DNA of 64,000 bases from Rossellomorea aquimaris (GTDB taxonomy: Bacteria; Bacillota; Bacilli; Bacillales; Bacillaceae_B): contig NZ_MINN01000074.1 in assembly GCF_001877785.1 (NCBI RefSeq), positions 620,001 through 684,000 on the forward strand. The letters are read 5' to 3'. The notes beneath the pieces are model-generated. The model saw only the letters and a list, made by a program, of their open reading frames with translations, was not told where the DNA came from and did no database searches. The first letter of the stretch is position 1. Each line of letters opens with the position of its first letter. The position numbers and the translations under genes were made by a program. Of this stretch, positions 20,959-29,532 are shown in pieces.

Positions 20959-21228
20959 TTATCCTACAAACCTTGTTAAGTCAGAAAAGATCTGTGATGA
21001 ATAGGTGACTATTTTCGTCAGCATCCATGGTCCAAAAAACACAATCCCGATCAGTACCGCGACAATCTTCGGAATGAATGCAAGCGTCTGCTCCTGGATT
21101 TGTGTGGTTGCCTGAAAGATACTTACAATCAAGCCCACTACAAGTGCAAGCAGCAGCAATGGACCGGATACGATTAGAGTTATATATACCCCGCGTTCGG
21201 CTAACGCAATAACAGATTCGGCATTCAT
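20959..21228 (-). CDS. fliQ: flagellar export protein FliQ
   Basis: Small subunit of the FliPQR export channel. 89 residues from ATG 21226-21228; the frame is open to GTG 21240 but GGGTGATTTT right before the ATG decides the start. Two hydrophobic hairpin helices with the conserved GLIVSIFQATTQIQEQTLAFIPKI linker. Confidence 0.97.
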   Translation of the reverse strand: MNAESVIALAERGVYITLIVSGPLLLLALVVGLIVSIFQATTQIQEQTLAFIPKIVAVLIGIVFFGPWMLTKIVTYSSQIFSDLTRFVG

Positions 21229-21240
21229 AAAATCACCCAC

Positions 21241-21906
21241 TTAAAAACTTTCTAAAAGAGATTTAACGACCAAGTACCAGCCATCCACCAGTACAAATAG
21301 TAAAATTTTGAACGGCAGTGAGATCATTACCGGCGGTAGCATCATCATACCCATTGACATTAAGACACTGGCCACCACCATGTCTATGACAAGAAACGGG
21401 ATGAAAATCATAAAGCCGATTTGGAAGGCTGTCTTGATTTCGCTCAACGCAAATGCCGGTACAAGAGAGGTCATCGGTATATCCGCGATTGATTCCGGTC
21501 TTTCAGCACCGGAATAGCTTAAGAAGAGCTCAAGATCCTTCTGTCTTGTATGTTTACTCATGAATTCCTTAAAAGGGACAGCAGCTTTCTCATACGCTTC
21601 CTCCAGATTGATTTCTTCATTAAAAAGAGGTGTCAAAGCCTGATCGTTAACCTCCTGGAACGTCGGTGCCATGATAAAGAAGGTCAAGAATAAGGAGAGC
21701 CCGACCAACACCTGGTTCGGCGGCATTTGCTGAGTTGCCAGTGAAGTCCTTACAAAGGAAAGGACAATCATGATACGGGTAAAAGATGTCATTAGAATAA
21801 GGATGCTCGGTGCCAGCGACAGTACCGTAAATAACAGCAGGAGCTTTACACTGGTGGAAACAGAGTCCGCAGGGCTTCCATTGAAAAATTCCATAAATTC
21901 ATTCAT
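21241..21906 (-). CDS. fliP: flagellar export protein FliP
   Basis: Pentameric core of the export channel. 221 residues, same as B. subtilis. Visible: SLAPSILILMTSFTRIMIVLSFVRTSLATQQMPPNQVLVGL and the C-terminal FQIGFMIFIPFLVIDMVVASVLMSMGMMMLPPVMISLPFK. Unlike many proteobacterial forms it has no obvious cleavable signal peptide. It overlaps fliO by 8 bases; AAGGAG in fliO is the ribosome binding site. Confidence 0.98.
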   Translation of the reverse strand: MNEFMEFFNGSPADSVSTSVKLLLLFTVLSLAPSILILMTSFTRIMIVLSFVRTSLATQQMPPNQVLVGLSLFLTFFIMAPTFQEVNDQALTPLFNEEINLEEAYEKAAVPFKEFMSKHTRQKDLELFLSYSGAERPESIADIPMTSLVPAFALSEIKTAFQIGFMIFIPFLVIDMVVASVLMSMGMMMLPPVMISLPFKILLFVLVDGWYLVVKSLLESF

Positions 21907-22555
21907 CTGAGCGGTTCTCCTTGTCCTTCAAATCCTTAAGCATCTTTTTTCTCCCTTTACTCATTTCGTCCAGCTGCTTTTTGAAATGAGACTGAAAAGA
22001 GCCTTGTTCAGAACTTCCCGTACCGCCTGTTACCTTCGTCAGCAGATTCGAAACGACCGTCTTTGCATCGCGCACCTGCTCGGTCCCATTATGATAATAA
22101 GCCAGAATCTCTTCTTTTTCTTTTTCATCATGTACCTCTTTTAACAGCTGGATATCCTCTCCAACCCCTAATACCAGCACTTGGTTTCCTACTTTGACAA
22201 TCTGTACAGAGCGGTTCCCCCCAAGTGGGGCCCCCCCTAAATGGTTGATCATCTTTGTCTGTTGAAACGATCTTCCTTTTTGGTTAATGAATTTTAACAG
22301 GAAATATATAAGTGCTACTACAAATATCAAAGCAAAGATCATTTTCACATAATCAAAGAAAGTGACGCCCGCTGTTTGAGTTTCCTCAATGTTTTCCTTT
22401 TCAGAAGGTTTCACATCTTTGTTGCTGCCATTTTCGCCGCTTCCAGGACTTTCATACCAGTCATCCACTGACTTCATGTTGGCATGTGCCGGTGACACAC
22501 CGACACATGCCAGGATGAGAATACATAGAACACTCATTACTAGTTGAAGCTTCAT
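21899..22555 (-). CDS. fliO: flagellar export assembly protein FliO/FliZ
   Basis: Bacillus FliO homologue (named fliZ in B. subtilis), which helps FliP assemble. 218 residues from ATG 22553-22555 with AAGGTG upstream; longer starts would run into cheY. Visible: a cleavable-looking signal peptide (MKLQLVMSVLCILILACVGVSPAHA), an acidic periplasm-side segment, one membrane helix (FFDYVKMIFALIFVVALIYFLLKFI), then the FliO cytoplasmic core MINHLGGAPLGGNRSVQIVKVGNQVLVLGVG and a basic tail. Confidence 0.93.
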   Translation of the reverse strand: MKLQLVMSVLCILILACVGVSPAHANMKSVDDWYESPGSGENGSNKDVKPSEKENIEETQTAGVTFFDYVKMIFALIFVVALIYFLLKFINQKGRSFQQTKMINHLGGAPLGGNRSVQIVKVGNQVLVLGVGEDIQLLKEVHDEKEKEEILAYYHNGTEQVRDAKTVVSNLLTKVTGGTGSSEQGSFQSHFKKQLDEMSKGRKKMLKDLKDKENRSDE

Positions 22556-22581
22556 CAATACATACACCTTCTTAAAAACTG

Positions 22582-22944
22582 TTAACTTAAAGCTTTCTGA
22601 ATCGCCTCGATTACACGGTCGGCCTGAAACGGTTTGACAATGAAGTCCTTTGCGCCTGCCTGGATTGCATCGATGACCATTGCCTGCTGGCCCATTGCTG
22701 AACACATAATGATTTTCGCCCCGGGATCCATCGCTTTGATATCCTTCAGTGCTGCGATGCCATCTTTCTCAGGCATGGTGATATCCATTGTCACCAAGTC
22801 AGGCTGTACTTCTTTGTACTTCTCTACTGCCTGGGCACCATCAGCAGCTTCACCTACTACCTCAAATCCATTTTTCGTTAGAATATCTTTAATCATCATC
22901 CGCATAAAAGCTGCATCATCTACAATCAAAATCTTATTTGCCAT
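22582..22944 (-). CDS. cheY: chemotaxis response regulator CheY
   Basis: Single-domain response regulator that binds the flagellar switch when phosphorylated by CheA; removed by CheC and FliY. 120 residues from ATG 22942-22944 (GGAGG 9 bases upstream). D9, D10, phospho-acceptor D54 in VTMDITMPEKDG, the TSAMGQQ-type switch residue region CSAMGQQ and K in FIVKPFQ are all present. It lies between the switch genes and the export genes, as in B. subtilis. Confidence 0.98.
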   Translation of the reverse strand: MANKILIVDDAAFMRMMIKDILTKNGFEVVGEAADGAQAVEKYKEVQPDLVTMDITMPEKDGIAALKDIKAMDPGAKIIMCSAMGQQAMVIDAIQAGAKDFIVKPFQADRVIEAIQKALS

Positions 22945-23017
22945 CGCCGTCATCCTCCACCTATCAAATAATTATTTTAACTTCTTATTATCTATGGTAC
23001 TTCCTTTAATTTAGAAT

Positions 23018-24214
23018 TTACCTGAGTTTGTTCAACCGGTCACTCGGGCTTACGATATCCGTGATGCGGACACCAAAATTCTCATCGATCACCACCACTT
23101 CACCTTTCGCGATCAGTCTGCTGTTCACCAGGATATCAACCGGTTCGCCTGCTAATTTATCGAGTTCAATGATCGAACCCGAAGACATTTCCAATATGTC
23201 CTTTACGGAACGATTCGTCCTTCCGAGTTCCACCGTAACCTGTAACGGGATGTCGAGGAGCATATCAAGATTTTTCGATTCCTGCTGGCCTAACCCGCCA
23301 GGCTGAAATTCAGAGAAAGTGGCAGGTTGTACATTCACCTGCTGACCTGAATATCCATAGCCGCCATAATGCTGTGGCGGTGATTGCTGCCCCACAGGCT
23401 GGGCATGCTTGTCAGCAGCTGCACCAGGTGCTTCATTTCTTGCTGCTTGTCCCCCCATATGACGGGCAGGCGGTTCCTGTTGAACATCTTGCTCTGCAGG
23501 GATGTCTGTGTTTACCTCTGCTTCTTCCCCGCTTCCATTCATTAGCTCATCGACAAGACTTCTTGCAAAACTTAACGGAAGAAGCTGCATAATACTTGAA
23601 TCGATGAGATTTCCGATTTTCAGTGAAAAAGAAACCTTTACCAGCAGATCCTGGTCAGGGATGTTCTCCTGTCCTTCCCCCTGCGGTATATACATTAAAT
23701 CAATGGAAGGAGGTGAGATATCGACCTTCTTACTGAATACCGTCGACATGGATGTAGCGGCGGAACCCATCATTTGATTCATCGCTTCCTGAACTGCACT
23801 GAGCTGAATTTCCCCCAGTTCCCCGGAAGGATTCAGCCCGTCTCCCCCAAGCATCAAATCAGCGATGATTGAAGCATCGGACTGTTTAATCACCAGCAGA
23901 TTTGCCCCCGAAAACCCTTCAGTATACTTAACTTCTATTGCAACGTACGGATGAGGGAATTCTTCCTCCAGTAAATTTTTATTCACAATGGACACTTTTG
24001 GAGTCGTGATTTCAACCTTTTGATTAAGCAATGTGGATAACGCTGTTGCAGAACTGCCAAAAGAGATATTCCCAATTTCCCCTAACGCATCTTGTTCAAT
24101 AGAACTGATATAATCATTTATGTTGATTTCGACCGGAACCTGTTCTTCAGGTTCTGCAGAACCCCTAAGGAGCGCATCGATTTCATCTTGTGACAACATA
24201 TCATCACTCATCAT
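23018..24214 (-). CDS. fliY: flagellar switch phosphatase FliY
   Basis: C-ring protein that combines a FliN function with CheY-P phosphatase activity. 398 residues: an N-terminal CheY-P-binding peptide DMLSQDEIDALLRG like that of FliM; a CheC-like phosphatase domain with both active sites, E46/N49 (GEIGNISFGSSATALS) and E143/N146 (QEAMNQMMGSAATS); a Q/G/P-rich linker (about 225-300); and a C-terminal SpoA/FliN domain LDIPLQVTVELGRTNRSVKDIL. The start overlaps fliM by 11 bases. About 20 residues longer than B. subtilis FliY, the extra being in the linker. Confidence 0.97.
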   Translation of the reverse strand: MMSDDMLSQDEIDALLRGSAEPEEQVPVEININDYISSIEQDALGEIGNISFGSSATALSTLLNQKVEITTPKVSIVNKNLLEEEFPHPYVAIEVKYTEGFSGANLLVIKQSDASIIADLMLGGDGLNPSGELGEIQLSAVQEAMNQMMGSAATSMSTVFSKKVDISPPSIDLMYIPQGEGQENIPDQDLLVKVSFSLKIGNLIDSSIMQLLPLSFARSLVDELMNGSGEEAEVNTDIPAEQDVQQEPPARHMGGQAARNEAPGAAADKHAQPVGQQSPPQHYGGYGYSGQQVNVQPATFSEFQPGGLGQQESKNLDMLLDIPLQVTVELGRTNRSVKDILEMSSGSIIELDKLAGEPVDILVNSRLIAKGEVVVIDENFGVRITDIVSPSDRLNKLR

Positions 24215-25199
24215 CGTCGTCTCCCCCTTTCAATGTTTCTAAAATTTGGATTGCAAGTTTATTGTTAGATCTCCCAGGCTGACCTGTGAATTTCGGCATC
24301 TCCCCGACCTTAATTGTGAGAGGATCATCGATTCTGGCATTTAGTTGAATGACATCCCCGCTGTCAAGCATCAGGAAATCCTCAATGGAAATTTCTGAAT
24401 TTCCCAGTTCTGCCACAACCGGAACGTATGCCTTTTTAATCCTTCTCTCCAGGTTCGCCGTTTCTTCCGGCTTGATGTCCCTCTTCTTGGTTTCCATCCA
24501 GTAGCTTCCAGAGAGTTTCGGAATAATGGGTTCAAGTACCACATGAGGGATGCAAATGTTGATCATCCCGCTTGTTTCTCCAATCGTAGTATTCAAAGAA
24601 ATGACCACGACGGTTTCATTTGGGGACACCATCTGGAGGAATTGGGGATTGACCTCAAACTCCGCAAATACCGGAACCACGTCTGCGACTGAACTCCATG
24701 CTTCACTTAAATTTTCGAAAGCCCGTTCAAACAGCTGTGACATGATCGTTGTCTCTATTTCCGTCAAGTTCTCCACTTTATTGACACTGACCCCTTTACC
24801 GCCCATCACCCGGTCCATCATCGAATAAGCGATATTTGGATTGATTTCCATCAGGATCCTTCCGTCCAAAGGGGGAAGTTCATATACATTCAAGATGGTC
24901 ATTTTCGGCACCGAACGAATGAATTCTTCATATGGAATCTGATCTGCTGAAGCAACGTTGATTTGTACATATGTACGAAGCTGTGCGGAAAAATAAGTGG
25001 TTAAAATCCTTGCAAAGTTCTCATGAATACGGGTCAAACTTCTGATTTGATCTTTGGAGAAGCGCAAAGCCCTTTTAAAATCATAAACTTTTACTTTTCT
25101 TTCTTCTTCTTCTTTCTTAAAATCGTCTGCACTCATTTCACCAGTGTTCAATGCTGATAACAAGGCATCAATTTCACTTTGTGACAATACATCTGCCAT
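24204..25199 (-). CDS. fliM: flagellar switch protein FliM
   Basis: C-ring protein that receives CheY-P and controls rotation direction. 331 residues: N-terminal CheY-P site VLSQSEIDALLSAL, a CheC-like middle domain without the phosphatase residues, and a C-terminal SpoA domain (VVAELGNSEISIEDFLMLDSGDVIQL). GGGGGTGAAGGA precedes the ATG. Contiguous with fliY downstream and fliL upstream. Confidence 0.98.
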   Translation of the reverse strand: MADVLSQSEIDALLSALNTGEMSADDFKKEEEERKVKVYDFKRALRFSKDQIRSLTRIHENFARILTTYFSAQLRTYVQINVASADQIPYEEFIRSVPKMTILNVYELPPLDGRILMEINPNIAYSMMDRVMGGKGVSVNKVENLTEIETTIMSQLFERAFENLSEAWSSVADVVPVFAEFEVNPQFLQMVSPNETVVVISLNTTIGETSGMINICIPHVVLEPIIPKLSGSYWMETKKRDIKPEETANLERRIKKAYVPVVAELGNSEISIEDFLMLDSGDVIQLNARIDDPLTIKVGEMPKFTGQPGRSNNKLAIQILETLKGGDDDDE

Positions 25200-25232
25200 T
25201 CCTTCACCCCCAGCCCATGCATTTTTCCATTA

Positions 25233-25658
25233 TCATTGAATCATCATAGAGGTGATGTACACTTTTTCGACCATTCCTTTTTGCATCAGGGCATTCACCT
25301 TTTCCTTAACCTTGGCCTCAATTAATTCTTTTCCTTTCTTCCCTTGAAGTTCATCTGCTTTCATTTCAGAAAGTTCTTCTATAATGATGTTATTCACTTG
25401 AAAATCTCTTTTCTCCAACTCTTCCTTTGCTTTTTTGCTGTCAGTTTGAACTTTGAAAGATATACGTATAAAATCATTGCTTAATAGATTGGTTGTTATT
25501 TCAGGGATATCAACTGATGCCTCAATAACCTCTTCAATTGATGGTTCCTTTGTTTCTTCATCATCTGAAAATTTCAAAATGACAACCAGGGCGATCACAC
25601 CCGCCAAAGTGATTGTCACCAGAAGGATCAACATGATGGTCAAGAATTTATTTTTCAT
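25233..25658 (-). CDS. fliL: flagellar basal-body-associated protein FliL
   Basis: Single-pass membrane protein near the stator that supports motor output. 141 residues from ATG 25656-25658 (AAAGGAGGAGG upstream): membrane helix FLTIMLILLVTITLAGVIALVVIL, then the extracytoplasmic FliL domain ending KVYITSMMIQ. It overlaps swrD by 11 bases. Longer in-frame starts run through swrD and are unlikely. Confidence 0.95.
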   Translation of the reverse strand: MKNKFLTIMLILLVTITLAGVIALVVILKFSDDEETKEPSIEEVIEASVDIPEITTNLLSNDFIRISFKVQTDSKKAKEELEKRDFQVNNIIIEELSEMKADELQGKKGKELIEAKVKEKVNALMQKGMVEKVYITSMMIQ

Positions 25659-25869
25659 CTGTGCCTCCTCCTTTAAATGCCGGACCAAGAAGGTTGACAC
25701 TGCGGAAAAAAGCAAGAGTGTACCCGGCAACCTCATCAACCGATTCTTTCACCACATATTTTCGGCCGTTGGTCAATTGGATCGTGGTATCCGGGAATGC
25801 CTCAACGGTCTCAATATAAAAGGCGTTAAGGGTAAAGGGTTTACCATTCAATCTAGTTAACGTAATCAT
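25648..25869 (-). CDS. swrD: swarming/flagellar protein SwrD (FlbD family)
   Basis: 73-residue FlbD-family protein. In B. subtilis SwrD raises flagellar motor power and is needed for swarming. The family core is clear: ITLTRLNGKPFTLNAFYIETVEAFPDTTIQLTNGRKYVVKES. Situated between flgE and fliL, as in other Bacilli, which fits a stator-related role. Confidence 0.93.
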   Translation of the reverse strand: MITLTRLNGKPFTLNAFYIETVEAFPDTTIQLTNGRKYVVKESVDEVAGYTLAFFRSVNLLGPAFKGGGTDEK

Positions 25870-25880
25870 ATTATGTAGAA

Positions 25881-25908
25881 CTGACTCTCACTGAATAGTA
25901 AGAGCCAG
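25881..25908 (-). other. stem-loop in the flgE-swrD junction
   Basis: In the 63-base gap between flgE and swrD the mRNA can form an 11-bp stem (CTGGCTCTTAC with GTGAGAGTCAG, two wobble pairs) around TATTCA, ending about 11 bases before the swrD ATG. No U tract follows. It could limit swrD translation or protect upstream mRNA. Confidence 0.6.
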
Positions 25909-25932
25909 CCCCCTACCTCCCTTACTGACTAA

Positions 25933-27156
25933 TTATCGCTTCAAGTTAACCAGTTCCTGCAGGATTTCATCCGAGGTGGTGATGATTCTGGTATTCGCCT
26001 GGAACCCCCGTTGTGCCGTGATCATTTCAGTGAATTCTTCCGATAAGTCGACATTCGACATTTCGAGGGAGCCTGATTGGAGAGATCCCCTGCCTTCTCC
26101 CGCCGTTCCCATATTTGGAAGCCCTGAGTTGTTTGATTCCTGAAATAAATTATTCCCTGCCTTTGTCAAACCGCCTGGATTTGAAAATGTTGCCAACGCC
26201 AGCTGGCTGAGCACTCTTACTTCACCATTTGAAAAGACGCCGTTCACTTCCCCGGAAGATCCTATATTGAAACTCTCGAGGTATCCTTCCGAGTTACCGT
26301 TCACGGTATCAGTGTTTGCCGAAGAGGAACTGTCAAATTGAGTGATGTTGGAGAAATCCATCTCGATATCCAAGTTATTCGCTCCGTTGCTATTGGTAAG
26401 GGATAAATCATGCGGCATAGCTGTCGTCAATTTACCGTTTGCATCGAAACTGAACGATAGATTCCCGCCTCCGGCAACTGTTACTCCATTGGTCAGGCCT
26501 GAGATATTTGCTGTCCAAGCGTTGTTACCGGCATCCTTTGTCAAAGTAATGTTCAAACTGATATCGTTCCCCTGGGAATCTTTTACCTTGGATTCAATTT
26601 CCACTTTGGTCCCTGCAGCAGCAGTTGCTTTTAAGTTCCCATTGTATGAAGCTTTGGTTGTAGCCTGCGGTGCCATCGTTGTGTCGGTATCAATTTTAAT
26701 ATCCGCTACACCTGAACGGTTGACCACTCCATCGGCATCTACCGGGTATCCCTGAACCAGGGCGCCACCTCCTGTCACAAGACTTCCGTTCGAATCCAAG
26801 TAGAAGTTTCCGGCTCTTGTATAAAGTGCGTTATTCCCTTGTCTGACCATGAAGAAGCCGTCCCCGGATACCGCTACATCAAGAGATCTCCCTGTTGTTT
26901 GCAGACTTCCTTGAGTCTGGATACTGTCGATCGAGGCCAGCGTGGAACCTAAACCGACTTGCATCGCATTTTGGCCGCCTCTGTTATCAGTTGCCCTGCT
27001 TGCTCCGGATACCGTCTGGTTCATAAGGTCTTGAAACGTTACGCGCCCCTTCTTGTACCCATAAGTGTTCACATTCGCGATATTGTTCCCAATGACATCT
27101 AATTTTGTTTGGAAGTTCTTCATCCCGCTTATTCCTGAATACATTGAACGTAGCAT
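25933..27156 (-). CDS. flgE: flagellar hook protein FlgE
   Basis: Structural protein of the hook. 407 residues: N-terminal rod/hook signature LRSMYSGISGMKNFQTKLDVIGNNIANVNTYGYKKGRVTFQDL, SLDVAVSGDGFFMV, a long variable surface region (about 150-290, rich in N, T and G), and the C-terminal D0 block SNVDLSEEFTEMITAQRGFQANTRIITTSDEILQELVNLKR. Much longer than the 264-residue B. subtilis hook protein, so it carries an extra exposed domain. Preceded by GAAAGGGGAAAAATTA. The C-terminal sequence could also fit FlgG, but position and length favour FlgE. Confidence 0.93.
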   Translation of the reverse strand: MLRSMYSGISGMKNFQTKLDVIGNNIANVNTYGYKKGRVTFQDLMNQTVSGASRATDNRGGQNAMQVGLGSTLASIDSIQTQGSLQTTGRSLDVAVSGDGFFMVRQGNNALYTRAGNFYLDSNGSLVTGGGALVQGYPVDADGVVNRSGVADIKIDTDTTMAPQATTKASYNGNLKATAAAGTKVEIESKVKDSQGNDISLNITLTKDAGNNAWTANISGLTNGVTVAGGGNLSFSFDANGKLTTAMPHDLSLTNSNGANNLDIEMDFSNITQFDSSSSANTDTVNGNSEGYLESFNIGSSGEVNGVFSNGEVRVLSQLALATFSNPGGLTKAGNNLFQESNNSGLPNMGTAGEGRGSLQSGSLEMSNVDLSEEFTEMITAQRGFQANTRIITTSDEILQELVNLKR

Positions 27157-27228
27157 TAATTTTTCCCCTTTCTTAATGAGCTGCTTCGATCATTCCACAG
27201 CTGTCAGGCTTCCTATTAAAGGTCCAGC

Positions 27229-27621
27229 CTATGAATCCATTATTATAGTTCCGTTAATATTAGTGAAAATCTGCGAATTTGCTTCTTGCCTATTCAAAGC
27301 TGTTATAACTGTTTCATTTTTCGCACTGACGATTAAGGCAGCATCTTTTAAAAGCACCAGCGAATCATGGACTCCTTTGGATTTAGCTTCATTCACTTTT
27401 TCCGCAATTTTTTCCCATTGGGGCGGTGTGATGGAGATGCCTCTTTGTTCCATTCTGCTCTTCGCATGTTTACTGATCTGAAGTCCGGAGCAACGGGTGA
27501 TCACTTTGTTCAGTTCGGCTGAAAAAGCAGTATCCCCTCTGACACCGGATTGGGCAGTTCTCGGCTTTATCGTTGGTGTTAAAGGATTAGGTGGAATGCG
27601 GTGCAAGAAAGTTTTATCCAT
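27229..27621 (-). CDS. TIGR02530-family flagellar operon protein
   Basis: 130-residue protein of the family found between flgD and flgE in many Bacillota, of undefined function. The conserved centre is HAKSRMEQRGISITPPQWEKIAEKVNEAKSKG followed by SLVLLKDAALIVSAKNETVITAL and INGTIIMDS. No signal peptide or membrane helix. Flanked by flgD (15 bases upstream) and flgE (72 bases downstream), so a role in hook assembly is likely by context only. Confidence 0.85.
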   Translation of the reverse strand: MDKTFLHRIPPNPLTPTIKPRTAQSGVRGDTAFSAELNKVITRCSGLQISKHAKSRMEQRGISITPPQWEKIAEKVNEAKSKGVHDSLVLLKDAALIVSAKNETVITALNRQEANSQIFTNINGTIIMDS

Positions 27622-27635
27622 ACGCCCCCTCCTTG

Positions 27636-28268
27636 TTAAGATTCAATTTTTGTCAGGCTTCCGCTCTTGACTTTTTCGCCGCCATCCGTATGGATCCAAA
27701 TATGTGAGTCTTTAGAGGATACAGATTGAACGATGCCAGTCTTCTCTCCTCCTTCATCTTCCCAAGTCACTTTTTTTCCAATCAACATTGAAGCATTTAC
27801 CAAAGATACGTCGGAAGAAGCCACATCATTCACTTGTGAGACGTTACCCGGTGTTAGGGTTGTACCGTCTTCCATGACAAATTCAACATTATCTTCTTTA
27901 AAGCGTATGCCTTTCACGATTCCCTGGCCTTCTGTGATTTCAGGGGCGTCATCTGTTTCTGCATCGCTTATCTTATGCCAGGTAACCTGCTTTCCTACAA
28001 ATTGATTATAAGAAATCAATTGGGATTGATTTTGGTTCTCTACGAACTTTTCCATTGTTTTAGTAAGATTCGTCATTTGTTCCAATGAAGAAAAGGTTGC
28101 CATTTGAGCAATGAAATCCTTATCCTGCATTGGATTCATCGGGTCCTGATTCTGAAGCTGTGTCATCAGGATTTTCAGGAAATCATCTTTTCCTAAAATA
28201 TCATTGCCGCCTTCACGTTTCTTCGTCTGCAAGGTTGAATAAAGTAAATTCGGATCTATTTTTGTCAT
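27636..28268 (-). CDS. flgD: flagellar hook cap protein FlgD
   Basis: Scaffold cap under which hook subunits assemble. 210 residues from ATG 28266-28268, with AGGTG 6 bases upstream; GTG 28275-28277 is an alternative. Visible: the FlgD N-terminal block LGKDDFLKILMTQLQNQDPMNPMQDKDFIAQMATFSSLEQMTNL. The C-terminal 100 residues, absent in the 140-residue B. subtilis protein, hold two similar halves (LIGKKVTWEDEGGEKTGIVQSV resembles FVGKQVTWHKISDAETD...GQGIVKGI), suggesting two small beta modules. Confidence 0.93.
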   Translation of the reverse strand: MTKIDPNLLYSTLQTKKREGGNDILGKDDFLKILMTQLQNQDPMNPMQDKDFIAQMATFSSLEQMTNLTKTMEKFVENQNQSQLISYNQFVGKQVTWHKISDAETDDAPEITEGQGIVKGIRFKEDNVEFVMEDGTTLTPGNVSQVNDVASSDVSLVNASMLIGKKVTWEDEGGEKTGIVQSVSSKDSHIWIHTDGGEKVKSGSLTKIES

Positions 28269-28277
28269 ATTCATCAC

Positions 28278-29501
28278 CTATACTTCGCTGTTCACGAGAT
28301 ATTCTTTAAAGCCTGCTGCTTCCTGTTCCTCATTATCCTTATGAGTATCTTCGGGTGCTTGCTTCGACTGCCCATTCGACTGCTGTTGAGATTGTCCTTT
28401 TGACTGACGTTCCGGATCGGCAAGTGCCTGTGAAACTTCAATTTTATCAACCTGCAGATTTTGGGAAGCAAAGGCATGCTTCAATCCTTGTAGCTGCGAA
28501 TCAAGCATTTCCTTTGCAGCCGATGTTGTGGCAAGAATCCTGGCTGTCATGATTCCATTGGTTTGAAGAAGTTCGATTCTCAGGGAGCCAAGCTGTTCAG
28601 GATATAATTTAATTAACAGCTTATTCATATTAGGCAGTGTCTGCAAATTGGATCTGCTCAATATTGTTTGAAGTTCCTTTACAAATTGTTCATATTGCAG
28701 GGTACCCTTTGTCTGTCCCATATTCAACGTGAATGTTTCAGGTTTGGGAACAAGGACATGAAGGTTATTCCCCTGCCCTGAAATCATAAATTTGTTCTGT
28801 TCGGTTTTAACCGCTTCGGTCATTTCCATAGACGAATGCCGGCTGTATGCAGCCCTTATGAGTTCTTCCTTATCACCCTGCTTCAAGGCAGCGCTGAATT
28901 GAGTCACCGTCTCTGTTTTTTGCTGAAGCTGTTTCAATAATTCCTTTATCTCAGACACTCTCTGGGCTTCCCCCATTGGAAGGTCCTTATGAACTGCCAT
29001 GAAAACAAGTGCTTTAGCCATCTTCACGAGCTGACTGGCAGCTTGAGGATTTACCGAATCCCCCCTGCTTTTACCAAGAAAGAGTTGTACAAAATGTAAT
29101 AAGTCCACTATTGATTCCAGGGACATTTCTACTTCGGTCTCTTCTTCCTTTATGCCGGCGGGTAAGCTTGCTTGCAGACTGTCTTGCTGGTTGAAGATTT
29201 CTTCTAAGTCAATATCCATGAGGCCGGCAATTTCTTCAATGTCCAGTTTGCCGATATCGCACAAGGCTTTAATTTGTTTATCAGAGAGCCCCAAGTCTCC
29301 GAATCCTTCCGCATTTAGCAAACGATTTAACAGTTCAAGCTCCGGGGAAATGTCGTTAACATTTATGGATTTTTGCTGAATTGAACTATTTAAACTTCCA
29401 AGCAGATGCTGGGAAAATGAAGCGCTGCCCCGCTTTGATGAACTCATTCCGTTGACAGATACCCCTTTTACCTGAATGGCTTGTGTTGGTGCAATTTCCA
29501 T
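28278..29501 (-). CDS. fliK: flagellar hook-length control protein FliK
   Basis: Exported molecular ruler that measures the hook and triggers the FlhB specificity switch. 407 residues, mostly low-complexity and Q-rich, with the C-terminal Flg_hook domain KLYPEQLGSLRIELLQTNGIMTARILATTSAAKEMLDSQLQGLKHAFASQNLQVDKIEV and a Q/S-rich tail. The stop abuts flgD. GGGGGTGAAAGA precedes the ATG. A second FliK-like protein, YlqG, is at 48530-50341. Confidence 0.92.
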   Translation of the reverse strand: MEIAPTQAIQVKGVSVNGMSSSKRGSASFSQHLLGSLNSSIQQKSINVNDISPELELLNRLLNAEGFGDLGLSDKQIKALCDIGKLDIEEIAGLMDIDLEEIFNQQDSLQASLPAGIKEEETEVEMSLESIVDLLHFVQLFLGKSRGDSVNPQAASQLVKMAKALVFMAVHKDLPMGEAQRVSEIKELLKQLQQKTETVTQFSAALKQGDKEELIRAAYSRHSSMEMTEAVKTEQNKFMISGQGNNLHVLVPKPETFTLNMGQTKGTLQYEQFVKELQTILSRSNLQTLPNMNKLLIKLYPEQLGSLRIELLQTNGIMTARILATTSAAKEMLDSQLQGLKHAFASQNLQVDKIEVSQALADPERQSKGQSQQQSNGQSKQAPEDTHKDNEEQEAAGFKEYLVNSEV

Positions 29502-29532
29502 TCTTTCACCCCCTTTCCCATGTATCTATCGT

